A DNA stretch of 9,010 bases, taken from Candidatus Latescibacterota bacterium (GTDB lineage Bacteria; JAAXHH01; JABIQT01). This document shows, in pieces, positions 1 to 5,327 of this stretch; within the stretch, counting starts at the first letter, position 1; each line of letters begins with the position of its first letter. The DNA lies in assembly GCA_018667995.1 (NCBI GenBank), contig JABIQT010000621.1, positions 1-9,010 of the forward strand, given 5' to 3'. The translations under genes were made by a program, and so were the position numbers. Under the pieces are notes generated by a model that saw only the letters and a list, made by a program, of their open reading frames with translations, was not told the DNA's origin and did not search any database.

Positions 1-251
1 ACCCCTTCAATCCGACAACTCAAATCGTCTATCATGTGCCCAGAGAGGCTCATGTCGAACTTACGATTTACAATACGCTCGGACAGGAAGTAGTGCGGCT
101 AGTGGACGAGGTACATGCGCCTGGTCGCTATGCGGTCAACTGGCACGGTACGAATTCCCGAGCAGAACCAATGGCAAGCGGAGTCTATCTGTACCGTCTG
201 AGCACAGACTCAGGATTTCAGGACAGCAGACGCATGATGCTGCTAAAATAG
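1..251 (+). CDS. 3' end of a secreted protein gene with a type IX secretion C-terminal sorting domain (partial)
   Basis: The reading frame is open from the window edge (first full codon at 3) to TAG at 249-251, so only about the last 82 residues are present and the true start lies upstream; a GTG at 36 is internal, not a start. The peptide begins NPFNPTTQIVYHVP and continues with VELTIYNTLGQEVVRLVD, a PGRYAVNWHG segment, ASGVYLYRL and a final RRMMLLK. This is the classic layout of the Por secretion-system (T9SS type A) sorting domain, a FlgD-Ig-like beta-sandwich. In this family the domain directs a protein across the outer membrane and is then cleaved, with the cargo attached to the surface or released. 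The cargo domain is outside the window, so its activity cannot be stated. The hydrolase gene follows 21 nt downstream and may be on the same transcript. Confidence 0.9.
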   Translation, partial: PFNPTTQIVYHVPREAHVELTIYNTLGQEVVRLVDEVHAPGRYAVNWHGTNSRAEPMASGVYLYRLSTDSGFQDSRRMMLLK

Positions 252-261
252 TTTGATATCG

Positions 262-267
262 AGGAGG
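262..267 (+). promoter_or_regulatory. Strong Shine-Dalgarno sequence for the metallo-hydrolase gene
   Basis: AGGAGG lies 5 nt before the ATG at 273 and fixes that start. It is the clearest Shine-Dalgarno in the window. It matters for taxonomy because canonical Bacteroidia mostly lack such sites, while some deeper FCB lineages use them. Confidence 0.8.
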
Positions 268-272
268 AGCGA

Positions 273-1262
273 ATGGAGATCCTGCCGGGATTACATCGAA
301 TCGAAACACTGTTGGGCAATCGCAAATTATACCAGCATCTATATGTAGGAGACCGTGTAATTTTGATCGACACGGGAACGAGTGATACCATGGGTGAGCA
401 CATATTCCCTTACCTGGAAAAGCTCGGACGCGTTCCGGCCGATATCGACATGGCCATAATCAGTCACGCCGATGCGGATCATTTTGGTGGTAACTCCGCA
501 TTGAAACGGGCCGCTCCACATGCATGGATCGCTTGTCATGCCTTCGATTTCGAGTGGATATCTGATCCTGAAGCCATAATGGAGGGACGGTATAATCAGT
601 TTGCAGATATGCACGATATGTCCTATCCAGAGGAGGTCCGATCTTTTCTGAGGGGAATGATGGGTAGTGCCGTTGTCATCGATCTCACATTGACGGGAGG
701 CGAGACCATAATACTCGCCAACGGTCGTCCCCTTCAGCTGCTCGCGCTACCTGGACATACCAGAGGTCATGTGGGCATCTACGATCCCGTCGAGAAAGCT
801 GCTGTCCTTACGGATGCAGTTTTGTGGAAAGGACTTCCGGATGTCGATGGACACGTCGTGATGCCTCCAACATACTGTCACACAGAGACTTACCGGACAA
901 CTATTCAGGCTGTGGCACAACTTCCAATTGAGACCCTCTGCCTTTCACATTACGACCTTCTTGAGGGACGCACTGCAATCGAGGATTTTCTGAGTGAAAC
1001 ACAGCGATTTGTCGATCGGATGGATTCTGCATTGTTGGAGGCTATAGCGGAGAGTGGTGAGTCCGGACTGACGCTTAGGGAGCTGATCGATCGTGTTGAC
1101 CCAATAGTGGGGCCATTCGGCGATGCGAGCGCAGAATTAGCGTATCCCGTCCTGGGGCATATGAAGGAATTCACCAGTCAGGGCCTTGTCCGAGCGGGAA
1201 AAATCGGAAACCTGATTCGGTGGTGGAAAGGGGAGAACTCCGAGGCTAGGATTCGAACCTAG
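273..1262 (+). CDS. Metallo-beta-lactamase-fold hydrolase with C-terminal winged-helix-like segment
   Basis: A 329-residue probable cytoplasmic protein with no signal peptide. Metal-site motifs are in order: SHADADHFGG (H65, D67, D69, H70), GHTRGH (H162), LTDAVLW (D181) and LSHYD (H226). The first motif is the HxHxDH signature with its second histidine replaced by aspartate (HxDxDH), a variant I recall from other members of this superfamily. Residues about 250-318 (LLEAIAES, LTLRELIDRV, GHMKEFTSQGLVRAGKI) resemble the winged-helix tail of LACTB2-like and related hydrolases. The family hydrolyses thioesters, lactones, phosphodiesters and other substrates with one or two metal ions; the substrate here cannot be predicted. 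The start is set by AGGAGG 5 nt upstream. Residues 322-329 and the TAG stop are encoded inside the opposite-strand tRNA-Gln gene, so the extreme C-terminus (SEARIRT) is probably not part of the conserved fold. Confidence 0.9.
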   Translation: MEILPGLHRIETLLGNRKLYQHLYVGDRVILIDTGTSDTMGEHIFPYLEKLGRVPADIDMAIISHADADHFGGNSALKRAAPHAWIACHAFDFEWISDPEAIMEGRYNQFADMHDMSYPEEVRSFLRGMMGSAVVIDLTLTGGETIILANGRPLQLLALPGHTRGHVGIYDPVEKAAVLTDAVLWKGLPDVDGHVVMPPTYCHTETYRTTIQAVAQLPIETLCLSHYDLLEGRTAIEDFLSETQRFVDRMDSALLEAIAESGESGLTLRELIDRVDPIVGPFGDASAELAYPVLGHMKEFTSQGLVRAGKIGNLIRWWKGENSEARIRT

Positions 1263-1308
1263 ATACCTGGAATCAAAATCCAGTGTCCTACCATTGAACG
1301 ACCTCGGA
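1238..1308 (-). tRNA. tRNA-Gln (anticodon TTG)
   Basis: Read on the minus strand, the 71-nt sequence folds as a complete cloverleaf: acceptor TCCGAGG with CCTCGGA and a G discriminator; D arm GTTC with GGAC around a GGTA-containing loop; anticodon stem CTGGA with TCCAG; anticodon loop TTTTGAT giving TTG at 1276-1274; a 4-nt variable region; and T arm CTAGG-TTCGAAT-CCTAG. The 3' CCA is not encoded (TTC follows the discriminator), so it must be added by CCA nucleotidyltransferase. The TTG anticodon reads CAA and, by wobble, CAG glutamine codons. The gene starts 7 nt after the stop of the upstream lipoprotein gene, with no obvious promoter of its own, so it may be processed from a longer transcript. 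It overlaps the 3' end of the opposite-strand hydrolase gene by 25 nt. Confidence 0.97.
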
Positions 1309-1315
1309 TCACCTG

Positions 1316-1711
1316 CTACTTCTTATTTCTGGATGCATCAGCCTCAAACATGGAAATCGGTAACGACTTGGTGGTTGGTGCGACCGATGAGCTTACCAGA
1401 CATTCACCGGATGTAATGTCGCGTGTGGCGAAGTATCGAACTGTCGTATCGCCACGCACCAATAGCGTATCGTGCGTTGTTCCCACGCACGTAGTGCTCT
1501 CTATCAGGAGTACATGTTGCCCTTGCGTGACAGACCGGAATTGAGAAATATCACCGATCTGCAACAGTCGGATGTCTCCGCCCAAGTCCACCCGAATACT
1601 CTCCGAACTCTGGATTGTATTCACGATCGTCAACTCGGACGTGCTGCTGCCACCGCATCCGGCATACAGGATCAAGACGACGAGTAGACTTAATCCCGAA
1701 GGCTTTGCCAC
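1316..1711 (-). CDS. Small putative lipoprotein of unknown function
   Basis: A 131-residue protein starting at GTG (1711), only 6 nt after the stop of the beta-barrel gene, which suggests translational coupling; no convincing Shine-Dalgarno is visible. The N-terminus has a short basic stretch (MAKPSG), a hydrophobic run (LSLLVVLILY) and LYAGC with C19, followed by GGSSTS. This fits a type II signal peptide and lipid attachment, although tyrosine at -3 of the lipobox is less usual than leucine. The mature part is rich in beta-prone and polar residues and has two further cysteines (in TTCVGTTHD and SGECLVS) that could form a disulfide. I recognise no family. Position after an outer-membrane protein gene suggests an envelope role. 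The poor ribosome site and lack of a recognised domain leave some doubt. Confidence 0.65.
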   Translation of the reverse strand: MAKPSGLSLLVVLILYAGCGGSSTSELTIVNTIQSSESIRVDLGGDIRLLQIGDISQFRSVTQGQHVLLIESTTCVGTTHDTLLVRGDTTVRYFATRDITSGECLVSSSVAPTTKSLPISMFEADASRNKK

Positions 1712-1717
1712 GAGAGA

Positions 1718-2191
1718 TTACAGTGACAGATTCAAGCCGACCAGTACCCTTGAACTTCTTGGTGCACTCTTTATGAACACACCTTTTACTTCCACAAATG
1801 CCTGCAGCATAGGACCGAGGCCTAGTGAAACGCCCCCGAGCACATTGTAACTTGCTTTTTTTGAACCACTTTGGCTCGCAAAGCCAATTCCCGCACCAAT
1901 ATAGGGCTTAGGCCCTACTCCCACCGGGTTTACATTCAGTTTTAGATCTAGCGTAGGAATAACAGTGGTGACGCCACTCTTCTTTGAGATCTCGACTGTC
2001 GGCCGGGCGGATATCATGGGAAATAGTGACTTCTCAATCTGGCCACCAAAAATTGCAGCCTTGTTACCGCTCAAGCCATAACCTCCGCGGGCACCGACTC
2101 CGAGGCCCAATATGGCTTCGGCATTGGAAGAACCAATGAGTAATGCTGCAGCAACAAGCATCGATTGTAGGATCCAGATTTTCTGTCTCAT
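1718..2191 (-). CDS. Small outer-membrane beta-barrel protein
   Basis: A 157-residue protein. I chose ATG at 2191 because it gives a good signal peptide, MRQKIWILQ followed by SMLVAAALLIGSSNAEA, with likely cleavage near residue 26 (AEA), and because GAGG lies about 6 nt upstream. The frame is open further to 2272, but that extension would bury the signal peptide and overlap the preceding gene. The mature part alternates glycine and hydrophobic residues in amphipathic strands (LGLGVGARGGYGL, PYIGAGIGFASQ, YNVLGGVSLGLG, QAFVEVKGVFI, RVLVGLNLSL), as in OmpA-like or OmpW-like eight-stranded porin-type barrels. It ends in a strand but without the classical terminal phenylalanine. It lies 20 nt downstream of the zinc-ribbon gene and 6 nt upstream of the lipoprotein gene. 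The fold class is likely; the function is unknown. Confidence 0.75.
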   Translation of the reverse strand: MRQKIWILQSMLVAAALLIGSSNAEAILGLGVGARGGYGLSGNKAAIFGGQIEKSLFPMISARPTVEISKKSGVTTVIPTLDLKLNVNPVGVGPKPYIGAGIGFASQSGSKKASYNVLGGVSLGLGPMLQAFVEVKGVFIKSAPRSSRVLVGLNLSL

Positions 2192-2211
2192 AATTGCCTC
2201 AGGCACTGTGC

Positions 2212-2505
2212 CTATTTGACCTGCGATTTGTATTGACGCCGAGCGACGAATCGTGTTCCACACCGCCGACATTGAACTAACCTGTAACTATCACGATACC
2301 AAGATTTTAATGTGTCCCACCATTTCCACCAAACGCGGATCCGGCGACCGCAGGAGGGACATCTCAACTCGATGGGTCTGTCTTTCTCTTTCGGTTCTTC
2401 CACAGAAACCACAGCCGGACCTGCCAGCCCATACGGACGGGCCAGACCTCGCCCTCCGGCGGGTTCGGTCGCATCTGAATTCTGCTTTTTGCGACGTCCA
2501 GACAT
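2212..2505 (-). CDS. Small zinc-ribbon protein of unknown function
   Basis: A 97-residue protein from ATG at 2505; a GTG four codons further up (2517) is a possible alternative, and neither start has a clear Shine-Dalgarno. Residues 1-42 are polar and probably disordered (basic SGRRKKQ start, Gly/Pro-rich middle). The only recognisable element is a two-knuckle zinc-binding site, CPSCGRR (C49, C52) and CRRCGTRF (C79, C82), separated by 26 residues that are rich in tryptophan and tyrosine (WWKWWDTLKSWYR). That is a typical rubredoxin-like or zinc-ribbon arrangement, and the basic C-terminus (RRQYKSQVK) could bind nucleic acid. I do not recognise a specific family. Another minus-strand frame covers the same DNA but shows no domain, so this frame is preferred. 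It sits between the transglycosylase and beta-barrel genes in the same direction. Confidence 0.62.
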   Translation of the reverse strand: MSGRRKKQNSDATEPAGGRGLARPYGLAGPAVVSVEEPKEKDRPIELRCPSCGRRIRVWWKWWDTLKSWYRDSYRLVQCRRCGTRFVARRQYKSQVK

Positions 2506-2586
2506 ACGCTCGACCACCCGGGTTAACCCAAGCCATCTCGTTTCGCCGAAAACTACGTTCGGTCATCTTCACTGTCAACGATATTC

Positions 2587-5139
2587 TTATTGAGCGGGCG
2601 GCCTGACGGGGCTGATGGTGGGGTTCTTGCCCATGAGCGATGTGTACCACGCATAGTTCTCCATCACGAGTCGAACGAAGTTTCGCGTCTCGTCCATACT
2701 GATTCGTTCGACAAACTCATCGATGTCACGCGTGCCTCGTTGCCTCGCCCACCTTGCAATGCGGGTGGGGCCACCGTTATATCCCGCCAAAGCCAGTTCG
2801 GGATTCCCACCGAATCGTTTCAACAGCCGACTCATGTATTTTGAGCCTATTGCAATGCTGACTTCAGGTTCCTTTAGACGCCGGACCGTATAGTCCCGCA
2901 TTCGCATTATTCGTGCTGTTTCCTTAGCTGTTGAGGGCATCAGCTGCATCAATCCATGGGCGCCAGCCCAGGACGATATCCATTGGTCAAATCTGCTCTC
3001 CTGGCGCATTATTGCGAGAAGAAACAGAGGGTCCATCTCATTTTCACGTGCTGTTTCAACCACATGGGTCCAGAATGGGGCGGGATACACAAATTCGGGA
3101 GGAACGATGTTCGAATTGCCGATACCATTTCTACGAATATGCCGCTGAAGTCTATCGGCAGCGCGAATCCCTTCTCGATACAATCGATTGGCAAAATACA
3201 TGCGAGCGGTTTCAGCGAGGACCGATGGATTGTCGGGTTCCAATCTACGAGCAAGATCAGACTCCCTCTCACTTTCCTTTCTTAGCCAGACTTCGATCAG
3301 GGCAGCTGCCCTTTCAAGATGTACACGCTCAGAACGGTCGCCCACGTACGACGAATCCACAGAATCGAAAACCGCGGAAAAGGATCTAAGATCCACTGCG
3401 GGTGGCATCAGATTCACGGGGTCGCCTTGAGACCAACCCGTCAAGACTGGCTTAATCGATGTACCATCTAGCCCACTTAACCGAAGGTCCGCCTGGAAGG
3501 CATAGTAGGAATTCGGATAGTTGTCGATAACCTGCCTGAATGTGGATCTGGCTTCATTTTTCGATCCTGATTTTCCCAATGCCTTACCAGCCCAATAGTT
3601 GGCTTTTGCTGCCAGATAGGAGTGGGGCTGATCGGCTGGCAGTCGGGCGAATGCGGCTGCGGCCCCCTTGTATTTCTTTGCCCTGTAGTAATTGTAACCT
3701 GCCTTCCAATAGGCCTCAGCGATTCCGTCGTGTAAAGGGTATGCCGCCGCCATTCTGAGGAAAGTCTCCGCAGAGTCACTGAGACGTCCCTGTGCCTCGA
3801 ACCTGCGTGCCACGTAGAGCAGTGCCTCGGGAGCGCGCTGCGATTCCGGGAAATCCTCGGCGAATGACAGGTAGGCGTCCGTGGCCTCCGTATACCGCTT
3901 CCGTGCACGCAGGGAACGAGCTATATGAAATGAGGCTTCCGAGGCGAGAGGATGATCCGGATAGCTCAGCAGAAATGATCGGAAGCCCTTCTCCGCAACC
4001 ACATATTGCCGTGATAGATACTGGGCGCGTAGATAATAGTAGCGAGCTTTTGGTAATACGTCTGTATCTCGGGCGTGCTCGGAAAGTCTCTCGAGGACCT
4101 GGACAGCCTTGCCGTACTGACGTTCCTCCAGAGAAACAAGTCCCACCCAAAGGCGTTCTTCATTACTCCATTCTTGTTCCGAAGTCTCTTTCAGCGTCTC
4201 GAAGGAAGACAGCACCGCAGCTGCGTGCTCGGTTTGACCAAATTGTGAGAGGAGTGTCCGGTAGATGTCCGTGGCTTCCTCGCGTCGTCCGGCGGAAAGA
4301 TGAGCGTAACCAATGCGGGATAGAGCGGCGGCGCTATCGGAAGCGGAAACATGTGGACTGGTCGCCAGAACATCACTTAACAGGCTGATCGCCTCATCGT
4401 AGCGGCCCGATTCGATCTGTCGCGTTGCGACTGAGACTGCAGATGTCACCCGAAGAGGACTGTGGGGATAATTGCTCACGAGCCTCTTAAGCAGTCTGTC
4501 CTGACCCTCTGGTTTGCGAGCGTTAACGAGGCATTCAGCTGCCCGTGAGAGCGCGTAATCTCCCAGTATTGGAAAATTGTCAATCGAGTTTTCGTACCAC
4601 TCCGCCGCATTTTCCCACTGCTTTAGACGATGGTAAGTATGGCCAATTCGAAATGCGACACGGCCAGCCTCCAATCCCCGCATCTGCTCGGACGCATCTA
4701 TGAACAATGGCAGAGCAGCCTTATGATTCTCCAAGGCGGCAAAGCCATGAGCTCTGTCGTAGCTCGCTAAAGCAGCCCAGCGACTGTCAGGAAAGCGCGT
4801 GCGGATCGAGTCGAGCTGGGCGTTGGCCGCATCCGGTTGGTCGGACATGACGAGCATCCGCGCCACACGATACTGTACCCAACCCGCAGCATCCCAGTCC
4901 GATTCTATTGAATCACTCATTGCAACTTCAATGGACTCGTAATGCTCTAGTGCGGCGAGGTAAGCTCCGTGTGAAGCCAGTGAGTCCGCTACGAGGATAT
5001 CCGCTCTTAATGGGGATACCATGATGGCATCGGGGGGACTGTCACTTTTGGCGGGGACCTCCTGTGGGGAGTTCCACAGCACGGCAAACGCCAGCGCCAC
5101 TGCTACAATGGAAAAAACGAGACGTGCATAGCCAGACAT
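2587..5139 (-). CDS. TPR-rich lytic transglycosylase (Slt70-like, SLT domain)
   Basis: An 850-residue envelope protein. Residues about 5-22 form a hydrophobic signal or anchor (LVFSIVAVALAFAVLW) with no lipobox cysteine, so it is likely periplasmic, soluble or tethered. Residues about 50-560 are a long series of TPR-like helical repeats (ALEHYESI, AAEWYENSIDNFP, AISLLSDVLATSP, AEKGFRSFLLSYPDHP, ATDAYLSFAEDFPESQ, ARSTFRQVIDNYPNSYYAF). The C-terminal SLT domain (about 686-835) has the lysozyme-like motifs in order: MRQESRFD with catalytic Glu about 714, GAHGLMQLMPSTA, ALAGYNGGP and ETRNFVRLVMENYAWY. The family cleaves the MurNAc-GlcNAc bond of peptidoglycan, leaving 1,6-anhydroMurNAc. It is longer than E. 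coli Slt70, mainly from extra TPR repeats, which suggests a partner-binding or BamD/YbgF-like scaffold as well as catalysis. The ATG at 5139 has no Shine-Dalgarno. Three envelope or unknown genes follow in the same direction. Confidence 0.95.
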   Translation of the reverse strand: MSGYARLVFSIVAVALAFAVLWNSPQEVPAKSDSPPDAIMVSPLRADILVADSLASHGAYLAALEHYESIEVAMSDSIESDWDAAGWVQYRVARMLVMSDQPDAANAQLDSIRTRFPDSRWAALASYDRAHGFAALENHKAALPLFIDASEQMRGLEAGRVAFRIGHTYHRLKQWENAAEWYENSIDNFPILGDYALSRAAECLVNARKPEGQDRLLKRLVSNYPHSPLRVTSAVSVATRQIESGRYDEAISLLSDVLATSPHVSASDSAAALSRIGYAHLSAGRREEATDIYRTLLSQFGQTEHAAAVLSSFETLKETSEQEWSNEERLWVGLVSLEERQYGKAVQVLERLSEHARDTDVLPKARYYYLRAQYLSRQYVVAEKGFRSFLLSYPDHPLASEASFHIARSLRARKRYTEATDAYLSFAEDFPESQRAPEALLYVARRFEAQGRLSDSAETFLRMAAAYPLHDGIAEAYWKAGYNYYRAKKYKGAAAAFARLPADQPHSYLAAKANYWAGKALGKSGSKNEARSTFRQVIDNYPNSYYAFQADLRLSGLDGTSIKPVLTGWSQGDPVNLMPPAVDLRSFSAVFDSVDSSYVGDRSERVHLERAAALIEVWLRKESERESDLARRLEPDNPSVLAETARMYFANRLYREGIRAADRLQRHIRRNGIGNSNIVPPEFVYPAPFWTHVVETARENEMDPLFLLAIMRQESRFDQWISSWAGAHGLMQLMPSTAKETARIMRMRDYTVRRLKEPEVSIAIGSKYMSRLLKRFGGNPELALAGYNGGPTRIARWARQRGTRDIDEFVERISMDETRNFVRLVMENYAWYTSLMGKNPTISPVRPPAQ

Positions 5140-5175
5140 ATAGTACCGATGCGGAGATGGGCTTCGTGTATTGAT

Positions 5176-5193
5176 GTATCGGCCGGTAGATAC
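5176..5193. repeat. Interrupted palindrome upstream of the transglycosylase gene
   Basis: GTATCGGCC followed by GGTAGATAC is an 18-bp dyad with two mismatched pairs. It lies about 37-54 bp upstream of the transglycosylase ATG, where an operator could sit. An operator role is only a guess from position and symmetry. Confidence 0.3.
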
Positions 5194-5236
5194 GGAGAAG
5201 GCAGGCCATTCAACTGTAACGTATCTTTAAGCTATA

Positions 5237-5264
5237 CCCTTATGAGAGAATTCATCAATAAGGG
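5237..5264. repeat. 7-bp inverted repeat downstream of tatC
   Basis: CCCTTAT (5237-5243) and ATAAGGG (5258-5264) form perfect 7-bp arms around a 14-nt loop, about 64 bp after the tatC stop on the minus strand. It has weak A/T-rich pairs and no T tract on either side, so it is at best a poor intrinsic terminator; an operator or processing hairpin is equally possible. Confidence 0.35.
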
Positions 5265-5327
5265 AAACCCCTACAAATCTTCATAAAGTGTCTTCTTATC
5301 CAGAGATTGAGTCGCTTCATGCGGTGA

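Larger units (their letters stand above)
5140..5327. other. Intergenic region between tatC and the transglycosylase gene
   Basis: A 188-bp stretch with no gene. It holds two inverted repeats, given separately, and must contain either a read-through from tatC or a start site for the transglycosylase cluster. I could not find a convincing -35/-10 pair or a hairpin with a T tract. Confidence 0.6.

Noticed and set aside
2192-2272. Longer start for the beta-barrel gene at 2272
   Set aside because: It would put 27 residues before a clear signal peptide and overlap the zinc-ribbon gene; the ATG at 2191 has GAGG upstream.
2520-2529. Palindrome GGGTTAACCC just upstream of the zinc-ribbon ATG
   Set aside because: A 10-bp palindrome in a gap of this length is not surprising and no promoter or second copy accompanies it.
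2291-2650. 119-codon minus-strand frame overlapping the zinc-ribbon gene
   Set aside because: It overlaps the transglycosylase 3' end and has no recognisable motif, whereas the competing frame has two CxxC knuckles.
3792-4388. 198-codon open frame on the plus strand opposite the transglycosylase gene
   Set aside because: It is a complementary-strand shadow: composition is Arg/Pro/Ser-rich, no domain is visible and the minus-strand gene has a clear SLT/TPR protein across the same bases.
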